From: CAYUQT01 sp964596165 | GTDB lineage: Bacteria; Planctomycetota; Phycisphaerae; UBA1845; JAFGLZ01 | Assembly (NCBI GenBank): GCA_964596165.1 | Contig: CAZQTW010000056.1 | Location: 1-41,777, forward strand | Direction of reading: 5' to 3' | DNA length: 41,777 nt | In this document: in pieces, positions 33,520-41,725 of the stretch | How the letters are laid out: each line of letters opens with the position of its first letter | Numbering within the stretch: position 1 is the stretch's first letter | Position numbers and translations under genes: made by a program | Notes under the pieces: model-generated | Told to the model about the DNA's origin: nothing | What the model saw: the letters and a program-made list of their open reading frames with translations, nothing else | Database searches by the model: none

Positions 33520-35094
33520 ATGCGCACCGTGATTCGAACGAGGCGGGCCGGCCTCGTCCTGATCTTGGCGGGCCTGTCGTGCGTGCGGCTCGCCGCAGCC
33601 GAAACGGAGGGCACGATGACCGGCAAGATCGTCGGCATGTACGTGCATCAGCACTGGCCCTACAACCACCCCTACGCCGCCCGAACCTGGACGTTGGACG
33701 ACTGGCGCGGCTACGCCGACGGACTGAAGCGAATCGGCTACAACACAATCATGGTCTGGCCGATGCTTGAAACCATGCCCGATCCGCTGACGCCAAGCGA
33801 CCAGGCAAACATCGACAAGATCGCCAAGGTTATCGACCTGTTGCACGACGAGTTCGGAATGCAGGCCTGGCTCGCGCTGTGCCCCAACGTCGGCGCAGAC
33901 AATGCCGAGGCGGCCAAGGCGCCCTTCGAGAAGCGGCACTTCTTCTACTGCGACACCCGCGTGAACCCCGCCGATCCGGCGGCGATGCGAGAGATGATGG
34001 CCCGACGCGAAAAGCTTCTGCGACCGCTCGCCAGGTTCGACGCCATATCGATCATCGACAGCGATCCCGGCGGATATCCCGGCTCGACCAACGCCGAGTT
34101 CGTCAACCTCCTGATGGAACACCGCAAACTCTTCGATCGCCTGCGCCCCGGCATCGAACTGGTCTACTGGATGCACGTCGGCTGGCAGGGCTATTGCCGC
34201 TTCTATCAGACCGGCAAGTTCTCATGGGGAACCGAGCAGGAACAGGTCGACGTCTTGAACCGACTGAAAGCGCTCAATCCGGAACCGTGGGGCATCGCCA
34301 ATGGCCTGGCCCACGCCAAAAAGGTCGGGGTGGAATCACGCGTCATCAGTTTCAGCTACGGCCGGATCGAGGGCGAGCCGTCGTTTCCGCTGACGAACTT
34401 CGGCGGCGACCTCGCCTACAAAGGCGGCCAGGACGCCACCGATCGCGGACTGATGGGAAACGCCCAAACCCACTGCATCCAACTACCCAACACGTTCGCC
34501 TTCGCACGAGGAGCAACCGGCAAGCCGCTCCACCCGGAGGACTACGTTCGCTTCGCCGATGACCTCATCCCCGGCCGGGGCGAGCTGATCGTCCGGGGCT
34601 GGCAGGCATTGGCGGGCACCGACGCGGCCGCGATGTCGGCCCTGGCCGATACGCTCGGGCAACTGCCCGACGAGAAGCTGACACCCGGTCCGCTCAAGGG
34701 CCTGCTCTTCGGCAGCCCTCGCCGATTCATCACCGACCTGGTCATGCAACTCCGCATGAAGTCGGCGTTCGAGGCGCTTCGCGCCGCCGTCGATCAGAAC
34801 CGCGCCACGAACGAACCGCTTCGGGCGTTCGTGGCGGCCACCGAGGTCTGGCAGCGGCAACACGGCTACGAAAACGCCTGGTGGTGGCCCGACTTGCAGA
34901 CGACGCTCCGCAAGCTCAAATCCGCCCCGATCGACGCCGTCCTCGACAGCCAGTTCACGATCGAGTCGGCCCCGCCGAAGGATTGGACGGGCACCGGCTA
35001 CGAGTTCACGCATAAGATGCTGCGCGACACCGAATCGTATACGCCCCGGCTGATCGCGGCGATGAAGAAGGCTTCGGCGGAGGACAAACCATGA
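33520..35094 (+). CDS. Uncharacterised exported barrel-like protein
   Basis: A 524-residue protein with a signal peptide (about 1-27, ending RLAAA). The mature protein alternates strands and helices as in a (beta/alpha)8 barrel: KIVGMYVHQHWPY, GLKRIGYNTIMVWPM, EFGMQAWLALCPNV, FDAISIIDSDPGGYPG, GIELVYWMHVGW, VESRVISFSYGRIEG. Acidic residues at the ends of strands (DSDPGG, GRIEG) suggest a glycosidase-like active site, but no GH family can be named. The last 150 residues are helical. ATG 33520 follows GGAGG at nine bases. Its stop overlaps the next start (ATGA), so the two are translationally coupled. It follows the PilT-type gene by only 34 bases. Confidence 0.8.
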   Translation: MRTVIRTRRAGLVLILAGLSCVRLAAAETEGTMTGKIVGMYVHQHWPYNHPYAARTWTLDDWRGYADGLKRIGYNTIMVWPMLETMPDPLTPSDQANIDKIAKVIDLLHDEFGMQAWLALCPNVGADNAEAAKAPFEKRHFFYCDTRVNPADPAAMREMMARREKLLRPLARFDAISIIDSDPGGYPGSTNAEFVNLLMEHRKLFDRLRPGIELVYWMHVGWQGYCRFYQTGKFSWGTEQEQVDVLNRLKALNPEPWGIANGLAHAKKVGVESRVISFSYGRIEGEPSFPLTNFGGDLAYKGGQDATDRGLMGNAQTHCIQLPNTFAFARGATGKPLHPEDYVRFADDLIPGRGELIVRGWQALAGTDAAAMSALADTLGQLPDEKLTPGPLKGLLFGSPRRFITDLVMQLRMKSAFEALRAAVDQNRATNEPLRAFVAATEVWQRQHGYENAWWWPDLQTTLRKLKSAPIDAVLDSQFTIESAPPKDWTGTGYEFTHKMLRDTESYTPRLIAAMKKASAEDKP

Positions 35095-35609
35095 GTCTTA
35101 AGAACCAACACCTGTCGTCATTGGAGAGACGTCTGGAGAGCCTGGAGCGTCAGAACCGGCGGCTAAAGGGGTTGACGATAGCCGGCGCGGTCTGCCTCGG
35201 CGCCGCCCTTCTGCTCGGCGCGGGACAGGGAGAACGGGCCGCCGATCGCCATGGCCCCGACAGAGACGCCGATGCGGAAGACCTCGTCGTGCGCGATCGG
35301 AACGGAAAAGTCCGCGCTCGGCTCGGCATGCTCAAGGGTGACGCGCCGGCGCTGATGTTCTACGATCGTGAGGGAACGGTCCGCTGCGCGATCGGCATCG
35401 TGGACGAGGTCCCCCGACTCGACTTCTTCGATCCGAGCCGGTGCTCTCGCATCTGGCTGGGCGTTTCCAAAGAAGGCATGGCCGGTATGAACCTCTACGA
35501 TCAGGAAGGAAACGCGGGCGAGGCACTCGGCGTCGCGGCAAACGGCGAGCCCCGCATCGAACTGCGAAAGGGCGCTCGTAAGAAGCTGTTCACGCTTAGC
35601 ACGCAGTAG
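35091..35609 (+). CDS. Membrane-anchored coiled coil with four beta repeats
   Basis: A 172-residue protein. Residues 8-27 form a short coiled coil (LSSLERRLESLERQNRRLKG), 28-45 one membrane helix, and 64-160 four repeats of about 24 residues, each of type hxDxxGxxRxxLGhxxxGxPxhxhxD (for example VVRDRNGKVRARLGM, FYDREGTVRCAIGI). Repeats of this kind are seen in many bacterial surface proteins with unknown role. Its ATG overlaps the TGA of the preceding barrel-like protein gene, implying coupled translation and a partnership. Topology is probably coiled coil inside, repeats outside. Confidence 0.75.
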   Translation: MSLKNQHLSSLERRLESLERQNRRLKGLTIAGAVCLGAALLLGAGQGERAADRHGPDRDADAEDLVVRDRNGKVRARLGMLKGDAPALMFYDREGTVRCAIGIVDEVPRLDFFDPSRCSRIWLGVSKEGMAGMNLYDQEGNAGEALGVAANGEPRIELRKGARKKLFTLSTQ

Positions 35610-35726
35610 CCGTCGATTGCCTCAGCCGGCACTGTGACGCCCGCTCATGAGTCAATCATCGACCGGCTCCCCTTGTCAACAGGCGCGCATCACGCCATGC
35701 TTTTCCCACAGAGGGAGGTATCTGGC

Positions 35727-36944
35727 ATGGCGTGTCTTTTGCGAGCATCCGTGTTGGTGGGAATCGCCGGCCTTTCGTTGGCTTCTATGACGCGCGCCGC
35801 ACCCGCAGAACCTGTGCGGTTCAAGCAGGACCGATTCGCTATCGGCTTCTGGGTGGACCCGCCCGTAACGGACGATCGATACCGCGAACTCGTCGAGGCG
35901 AATTTCACGATGGCCATCGGCGGCTTCAACGCCGCCACGCCGGACAAGGTCAAGGAGCAGATCAAGCTGCTGGAGAAGTACGACCTGAAAGGCTTGGTCG
36001 CCATGGGCGGCCTGCGGCCGGAGCAACTGCCGGATTCGCCGGCGGTCTGGGGCTATCTGCTGCGCGATGAACCGGCTGCCAGGGATTTCGCCCCGCTGCG
36101 ACAGGCCGTGGACAAGATCCGGGCGGCCAGACCGGGCAAGTTGACCTACATCAACCTCTTTCCATGTTACGCGACAACCCAGCAGTTGGGCACGAACACC
36201 TACGAGGAACACGTCGCGCGATTTGCCGACGAGGTCGACGTCGATGTCCTCAGCATGGACCACTACCCGTTCATAGAGCCCGATCGCGACACGCGGTCCG
36301 CCTACTGCGACAATCTCGAGGTGATGCGAAAACACGCCCTGCGGAAGAAGATCCCCTTCTGGAACTTCTTCAACACGATGCCGTTCGGCAGCCACTACGA
36401 CCCGACCGAAGCCCAGCTCAACTGGCAGATCTACACGTCGATCGCCTATGGAGCGAAGGGGGTCCTCTACTTCTGCTATTGGACGCCTCGCGGCGATGAG
36501 TTTCCCAAGGGCGGCGCGATTATCACGGCCGAGGGCCGCCGAACCCGCCACTACGAACAGGCCAAACGGATCAACGGATCGATCAAGAACCTCGGTCCGA
36601 CACTGATGAAGCTGACCAGCACCGGTGTCCGTCGAGTGAATCCGAAGGACGACGCTTCCAAGATCCTGGCGGTCACACCCATCAGGAGGCTGACCCGGGG
36701 CGACTACCTCATCGGCGTGTTTAGTCACGACGATGGCCGGCGGGCCGTTCTGCTGAACAACTATCACTTCGCCTACACGTCCTGGCCGACCATCGAATTC
36801 GACGTGCCGGCGGACAAGGTGGTCGAGGTCTGCCAGAAGACCGGCAAGGAGATCCCCCTGCTCGACGACAGTCCGGCGATGGAAGGCATGCAGTTGTCGA
36901 TCGACGCCGGAAAGGGCCGGCTGTTTCTCTTGCCGCCCCGATAG
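35727..36944 (+). CDS. Uncharacterised exported barrel-like protein
   Basis: A 405-residue protein with a signal peptide (ending SMTRAAPA). Residues about 30-300 look like a (beta/alpha)8 barrel of glycoside hydrolase type: RFAIGFWVDPP, GGFNAATPDKVKEQIKLLEKY in shorter pieces, VWGYLLRDEPA, LTYINLFPCYA, DVLSMDHYPF, KGVLYFCYWTPRG. RDEPA and MDHYPF carry the acidic and polar residues expected at such active sites. The last 100 residues form a beta-sandwich typical of the end of these enzymes. ATG 35727 follows GGAGG at eight bases. No GH family is assigned. It is the last gene of the plus-strand exported run. Confidence 0.8.
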   Translation: MACLLRASVLVGIAGLSLASMTRAAPAEPVRFKQDRFAIGFWVDPPVTDDRYRELVEANFTMAIGGFNAATPDKVKEQIKLLEKYDLKGLVAMGGLRPEQLPDSPAVWGYLLRDEPAARDFAPLRQAVDKIRAARPGKLTYINLFPCYATTQQLGTNTYEEHVARFADEVDVDVLSMDHYPFIEPDRDTRSAYCDNLEVMRKHALRKKIPFWNFFNTMPFGSHYDPTEAQLNWQIYTSIAYGAKGVLYFCYWTPRGDEFPKGGAIITAEGRRTRHYEQAKRINGSIKNLGPTLMKLTSTGVRRVNPKDDASKILAVTPIRRLTRGDYLIGVFSHDDGRRAVLLNNYHFAYTSWPTIEFDVPADKVVEVCQKTGKEIPLLDDSPAMEGMQLSIDAGKGRLFLLPPR

Positions 36945-37276
36945 TACGCCGGCGTCTGTAGCGGCCCGCGCGTCGCAGGCCGAACGGGTTTTTGGGATAC
37001 ATCGGTACGGCGAGCGGCCGTGGGCCACTGGCGGCTCGCCCGTCTGTGTTCTCGCGCGTTTGTTCTTCCGAACCGGGCGGTCCTCCGCCCGGTCGTCCTT
37101 CCGAGCCGGACCGTCTCGGTCCGGTCGTCGTCCCGAGCCTGTCGAGGGGAGCCTCAGGGTCGAAGGCAGACCCAAAAGGCGATGGCCCGGCTCGGGTCGC
37201 GGGATATATCTGAAGAGGCCCGCGAAGAGGGTTGATGCACAATCCGAAACGGGGGCATCTGTCGTCTGCGGCCGAA
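36945..37276. other. Intergenic region with hairpin repeats
   Basis: This 332-base gap separates convergent genes: the barrel-like protein on the plus strand and the small hypothetical protein on the minus strand. No gene is seen. Its centre (37060-37166) holds a tandem hairpin repeat, listed separately; the rest is GC-rich without recognisable features. Confidence 0.6.
37060..37166. repeat. Three-unit tandem hairpin repeat (intergenic)
   Basis: Three units each start with a variant of TCGTCCTTCCGAGCC (37060, 37093 and 37125) followed by a hairpin. Unit 1: ACCGGGCGG/CCGCCCGGT (37072-37080 and 37085-37093), nine base pairs. Unit 2: CCGGACCG/CGGTCCGG (37106-37113 and 37117-37124), eight base pairs. 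Unit 3 contains the 25 bases (37135-37159) that recur inverted at 10275-10299. The stems differ in sequence but are compensated, so structure rather than sequence is kept. Confidence 0.75.
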
Positions 37277-37546
37277 TCAGGCGCGCTTCCGTCGTCGCTT
37301 GCCGTTGCCGGATTCGCGGAGGTCGCTGAACTGATCGATGTGCATCAGGGAGATGGTGCGCCAATGTTCCGCGATGCGGTGCCCATCCTCATCGCGTCCG
37401 AGCCGACTTGGCAGGACGGCCGTACGCCGACCGACGATGACCATGCCCGGTTCCGAAACGTCCAGTCTCGTCCCATCGGACAGGTGGACTCTGAACGGCT
37501 GAAACGGCCGGTCTTCGAGTCTGTCAATGAGGTCCTTGGGACGCAT
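37277..37546 (-). CDS. Small conserved hypothetical protein
   Basis: An 89-residue protein of a type often seen in planctomycete genomes: DLIDRLEDRPFQPFRVHLS, then SDGTRLDVSEPGMVIVG, and HIDQFSDL near the end, finishing with a basic tail (KRRRKRA). The fold looks like a small beta sheet. Function is unknown. ATG 37546 follows AAGGTG by six bases. It is downstream of the zinc-ribbon membrane protein gene on the same strand, 77 bases away. Confidence 0.7.
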   Translation of the reverse strand: MRPKDLIDRLEDRPFQPFRVHLSDGTRLDVSEPGMVIVGRRTAVLPSRLGRDEDGHRIAEHWRTISLMHIDQFSDLRESGNGKRRRKRA

Positions 37547-37623
37547 AATTCACACCTTGAATTCCAGCCGGCCGAAAGGGAACGTTCAACGAATCGTCTG
37601 TGCGCCATGCCCGATCGCTCGCG

Positions 37624-38817
37624 TCACTCCCTTATGGACCCGCCCGCGATTCGAAAGGCCGAGATCACCGCCAAGCCGATGAACAGAATGTCCATGGGTC
37701 CGAATGCTTCCTTCAAAAAGAGACCCAACGCCGCCCCGAAGCTCGGCTCTTCGTCGTCTTGGCTCAACACGGGTCCGGCAGGAACCGCCTTGCCCGCGTC
37801 CGCCACAACCCGCTTCGCCGCCGGCTGGGACGCCGCCGCGGAGTCTTCGTGATCTTCCTCCCCCTCGTCCAAGGATTCCGCCCGGGCCTTCGCCCGGAAC
37901 TTCTCGCGATATTCATTGGCCAGGGCGCGAATCTCGGCCTCGTTCTTCTTCTCGAGCTGTTTCTCCGCCGTCGTGCGGACCGTCGGCCACTGTTGCCGGC
38001 GCTGCTCCTTGTCCACGATTCCAGCCTCGTCCAACGCCTCGTTGCCCATGGCAATGATCAGGAATGCCTTCTCCGTCTCAAGACTACTCGCGTGACCCGT
38101 GATCATCGAGTAGAGCACGACGAAGAAGATCGCCACCTTCCCCACGACGATCCCCGCCACCGCAAGCCCAGCGGCCACGATCCCCGCAAGCCGGGTCTTC
38201 TCGTGGTGACCGATGACCATCCCCAGGCCGGCCAGCATCCCGACACCCCATGCGACGAAACCCGACTCATATTGGGTCACAACGGCAATCACGCACCAGA
38301 CGACGGCGCCGATCAGCGCCCCAATCCCGCTGACGATACATCCCAACACGAATGACCCCGCCGCTTTCGCCGCATCGCCCAGGATGGACGTCTTCTCGAC
38401 CCGGTCCGCCGTCCCGACGCCCGCTTTGAAAACCTCGCCGGTCCGCTTGTCGTAACCGCAGTGATCGCATCGAATCCATCCGATCGACATCGGCTGGGCG
38501 CAATGCGGACACGCCCCGCCCTGCGACCGAAGAACCGGAGCGCTCGACTCCAGCATGATGAAGTCCGTCACCGCTTGCGGATTCTCGGCCCCCTCGGACG
38601 AAAAAACGACACCCACCGCAGGATCGGCCGCCCCTCCGGCCGCCGCCGACCCCGCGCCTTCGCCTCCCTTGCGAACCGCCAACCGGGCCTTCGCACGCTC
38701 ATAGCACGCGCGACAGTAGTAGCGGCCACGCTTGTCCTTGGTGCGAGGCCGGCCCGAACAATCTTGGCCACAGATCGAACAGATCTTCGGAGCAGGAACC
38801 GTCGCGTCGGAAGGCAT
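37624..38817 (-). CDS. Zinc-ribbon multi-pass membrane protein
   Basis: A 397-residue protein. Zinc ribbon 1 uses C13, C16, C35 and C38; zinc ribbon 2 uses C103-x2-C106 and C117-x2-C120 (GACPHCAQPM, CDHCGYDKRTG). Three to four membrane helices follow at about 150-255, then a charged, probably coiled helix at 275-325 (EKQLEKKNEAEIRALANEY), a low-complexity stretch and a final hydrophobic segment (ILFIGLAVISAF). This layout resembles planctomycete membrane proteins of unknown role with cytoplasmic zinc ribbons. ATG 38817 follows GGGGAG by eight bases. Function unknown. Confidence 0.8.
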   Translation of the reverse strand: MPSDATVPAPKICSICGQDCSGRPRTKDKRGRYYCRACYERAKARLAVRKGGEGAGSAAAGGAADPAVGVVFSSEGAENPQAVTDFIMLESSAPVLRSQGGACPHCAQPMSIGWIRCDHCGYDKRTGEVFKAGVGTADRVEKTSILGDAAKAAGSFVLGCIVSGIGALIGAVVWCVIAVVTQYESGFVAWGVGMLAGLGMVIGHHEKTRLAGIVAAGLAVAGIVVGKVAIFFVVLYSMITGHASSLETEKAFLIIAMGNEALDEAGIVDKEQRRQQWPTVRTTAEKQLEKKNEAEIRALANEYREKFRAKARAESLDEGEEDHEDSAAASQPAAKRVVADAGKAVPAGPVLSQDDEEPSFGAALGLFLKEAFGPMDILFIGLAVISAFRIAGGSIRE

Positions 38818-38990
38818 GCTGAACGCTCCCCAGCAAGCACAAGCCGCTGCTTCAGGATGATGTGTAAGTGACTAGGTCAGCGGTATCAATCCACCGCCGA
38901 TTAGGGATACTACCACTCTCTGTATGGGCTGTCTACCCGCGATCATCGTGTGACTCGTCAGATCTGCAAGCTGGACGGACCGCCTGGGAC

Positions 38991-40511
38991 TCAGCGACCT
39001 GGAGGCCTCTTCTTCAGCATCACGGTTCCTTCACGATCGGCGAAGGTCCCTTCAAACCATTGGCGGGCCTCCGACATCGTCGGCACGTCTTCCGAAGCGG
39101 AGTTCGTCGCCTTCGTGACATGCTTGGGGGCGTCGGCCCGGGCCAGCTCATACGCCACCTCGCGGAGCGGCTTCAAAACATCGTTCGAATCCCTGTGCGA
39201 AAACAGGGTGTAGTTGATCATCACCTCGCCGGTGTCGTCTCGCTCACGAATCTCGACGATTCGACCATTCTGCGGGTAGTCGAATGTGGACGCCGTGAGC
39301 ATCTCGAGGTAGCCGCCGCGATCCTGCACGCGATTGAAGTGCCGATGGCCCGCCAAGTGGAGAATCACGTTCTCAGTACTGCTCAGTAGTTTCCGAAACT
39401 CATCGGCTGTAACCTCGCTGCCCCCCAACTGAATGAGCGCGTCGCTGGGATGATGCGTCGCCACGATGATCCAATCACCCGCGTCGGCGGCCTCCTTCAG
39501 CCGATCCTTCAGCCACCTGAATTGCGCTCTTGACATCGCCCCTTCCGAATAGAGCAATCCGGGTATCGGATTCGCAACGTCCGTGGTGTCCGCCACAATG
39601 AGACGGAGTCTCGGCGCAATCTGCAACGTGTAGCCCACCGCCGAATCAGACACGAACGAGTACCCGTGCCCTGCCGGCTCGGACTCTGTGGCAAATAGCG
39701 CTTCCATGAACTCCGTTCGTGAGAAGTAAGCCCGATCCGGATTCGCGGTGACCCGCGTAGGCTCAGCAAACAGTGGCGGCGGACCGGGCTCTGCCGGGGA
39801 TACGGGTCCATACGTCCACTCCCCATCCGGGACAAGCACGAGCGGCAGAATCCAGCCCGGCCGCCAGTCCAACGGTAGCGGACTGATACGCGAACCATCT
39901 TCCTGTTCCAGTATCAAAAAGTTGCCGGCCGCATACACATCATGATTGCCAAGCGTCCCATACCACGGAATGGTCGGAAGTGGGCCATGTCGCCCCTGCG
40001 TATAGATCCCTTCCGCCTGGAAAGCGTGGTACGGATCCATCAAGGGAAGCGGCAAAGTCGCCGGGTCGCGGTCATCGAGTCCGGACAGCGGATTGACCTC
40101 CTGTCCGTCCATGATCTGAAGGAACCAGCGAAGCTCATTGCCCTGGACGTTGTCGGTGAAATCGCCGGTGTGAAGCAAGATATCGATATTCGCCACTTCC
40201 CGATGGTACCGATTGACAGCACGGATCGTGCCGTCGAGGAGCTGCATGGAGTAGCCCTCATAGGTCCGCCAGGAGGCCCCAATGATCTCGCCAAACTCCG
40301 CCGTCCGGGCAGGGGATTCGATGTCCAGAACATGCGAATCCGAGATGTGCGCCAGACGGGCAAGAAGCGTGTAGGGGTGCGGCCCGGGCACGAAGGGTAG
40401 CTCTTTCGGCCACCCGGAATCGGGATCGCTGGAGCAACTAAGGCCGAGAACCAATAGCCCCACCCAGAGCAGGAGAAAGCGTGGACCCCTCTGAGCGTGT
40501 GGGTGGAGCAT
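38991..40511 (-). CDS. Lipoprotein metallophosphoesterase
   Basis: A 506-residue calcineurin-like phosphoesterase. All metal-binding blocks are seen: HISDSH (D58, H60), HTGDFTD (D117), GTLGNHD (N189, H190), VATHHP and AGHRH. The signal peptide ends in LGLSC (Cys26), lipobox-like though not ideal, so the protein is likely outside the cytoplasm. It may cleave phosphate esters of nucleotides, lipids or teichoic-type polymers; substrate not readable. ATG 40511 is chosen for the signal; an in-frame ATG at 40556 would extend it to the edge of the RHS fragment. No Shine-Dalgarno is visible, and the upstream region is cut short by the RHS fragment 46 bases away, so the original promoter may be lost. 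Confidence 0.9.
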   Translation of the reverse strand: MLHPHAQRGPRFLLLWVGLLVLGLSCSSDPDSGWPKELPFVPGPHPYTLLARLAHISDSHVLDIESPARTAEFGEIIGASWRTYEGYSMQLLDGTIRAVNRYHREVANIDILLHTGDFTDNVQGNELRWFLQIMDGQEVNPLSGLDDRDPATLPLPLMDPYHAFQAEGIYTQGRHGPLPTIPWYGTLGNHDVYAAGNFLILEQEDGSRISPLPLDWRPGWILPLVLVPDGEWTYGPVSPAEPGPPPLFAEPTRVTANPDRAYFSRTEFMEALFATESEPAGHGYSFVSDSAVGYTLQIAPRLRLIVADTTDVANPIPGLLYSEGAMSRAQFRWLKDRLKEAADAGDWIIVATHHPSDALIQLGGSEVTADEFRKLLSSTENVILHLAGHRHFNRVQDRGGYLEMLTASTFDYPQNGRIVEIRERDDTGEVMINYTLFSHRDSNDVLKPLREVAYELARADAPKHVTKATNSASEDVPTMSEARQWFEGTFADREGTVMLKKRPPGR

Positions 40512-40557
40512 GGCGTGCTGATTGTAGCAGGTTTGCGGGCGCCGTCCAAAGGCCATC

Positions 40558-41190
40558 GGCCACTCCGGGACGTTCGCGTACGACTACAAGAACCGGATGG
40601 TGCGGTTCACCGAAACGGTCGGCGGCAATCGGCACGACTATGTGTACGACTTTCTGCGCCGGCTGATTAAGACGGTCGTCGACGTCGGCGGGCCGACGGA
40701 GGGCCAGACGCTCTACTACTACAAGGGCCACCAGATCGTCGAGGAACGTGACGGCACTGACACCGTTCAGGCGACGTTCGTCTACGGCAACTACATCGAT
40801 GAAGTGATCACGAGGCGCCGGTTGAACACCGACTTCTACTACGTCCGGGACGACCAGTACAACGTCGTTCGGATTGCGGACGCGTCGGGCAACATCGTGG
40901 AGTCGTACGACTACAGCGACTTCGGCGTCCCGCTTAACCCGACGACGCGGCAGGTCCTCACGTCGTCGGCGGTCGGCAACCCGTTCTTCTTCACGGGCAG
41001 GCCATTCGATTGGCAGACGGGGCTGTACAACTACCGCACGCGCTACTACGACCCGATCGCCGGCCGGTTCACGTCGCGCGACAGCATCGGGATCTGGGGC
41101 GATCCGTTCAGTCTCGGAAACGCATTCTCCTACGTAGGAAACGATCCGTGGTCGTACGTTTTCTATCTGTTTTCTGCAATACGCCGTTGA
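40558..41190 (+). pseudogene. RHS repeat C-terminal fragment (headless)
   Basis: About 210 codons encoding the end of an RHS/YD-repeat protein: SGTFAYDYKNRMVRFTE and HDYVYDFLRRLIKTV are YD repeats, and FTGRPFDWQTGLYNYRTR, YYDPIAGRFTSRDSIGIWG and SYVGNDP are the RHS-associated core. Normal RHS proteins are over 1000 residues and exported; here the frame has no start codon (open only from 40528, after a TAG) and no N-terminus. After the core only about 13 residues (ending FSAIRR) remain, so there is no toxin tip. It is divergent from the phosphoesterase gene, starting 46 bases from its ATG, which points to a rearrangement joint. Internal ATG 40597 could allow translation but of a useless piece. 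Confidence 0.8.
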
Positions 41191-41725
41191 CACGTTACCG
41201 AGTCGAGGATATACTGTCCCTATCTACGCGAGGGGACTCCCAGCAAGAACACAAGGGAACAAGAGAGTAATAGGGGCTCCCGAAGAATTCGGTGATGCGA
41301 CCACGGAGTGAGATGAGAGGGTAGGAGGCGTTCGTGCCTTTCACCACCCATTCGAGGATGGCGCGTGAACCCGCAGGCGGGCCTCAGTTCCTATCTCGAG
41401 CCAGAATACCTCAGAGGCCGCTGTTTTTATGCTCACGCTCGTTTCTCGCCTGTCGGTTCAATTGCAAGGTCGTAGATTGCACACTGCTTGGTCGGAGGAT
41501 TCGGCGTAACGTGGCACTAGGATCCAGTAGGCAGCGAGTTGTGTCTAGATAAAGTGAAATGGGCGAGACATCCTCGGATTCTACAGCGTATCGCAGAGCA
41601 ACGGGTTTAGCCCTTGGCACCATCGTTGGCACTGCATGAGACTCGGCTGATTATGAAGCAATTGGCGACATAGTTCTGATTGTTGTTCGTTGCTGCAAAT
41701 TGAACGGCCTTTCTTCAGTGGAGAT
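41191..41725. other. Gene-free, lower-GC region at the right end
   Basis: No convincing gene, RNA gene or signal is seen in these 535 bases. The GC content falls by eye to near half, especially from 41560 on, compared with about 60 percent or more elsewhere. A short direct repeat TTGGCAC occurs at 41614-41620 and 41626-41632, and CCCGC/GCGGG forms a small hairpin. Together with the RHS fragment and the terminal repeat it looks like foreign or mobile-element-associated DNA. Confidence 0.55.

Noticed and set aside
35676..37364. 562-codon minus-strand frame opposite the barrel-like protein gene
   Set aside because: It mirrors a gene with signal peptide, ribosome site and barrel pattern on the other strand; its own translation has no recognisable features.
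41334..41552. 72-codon plus-strand frame near the right end
   Set aside because: No ribosome site, no hydrophobic or domain pattern, and composition like translated noncoding DNA.
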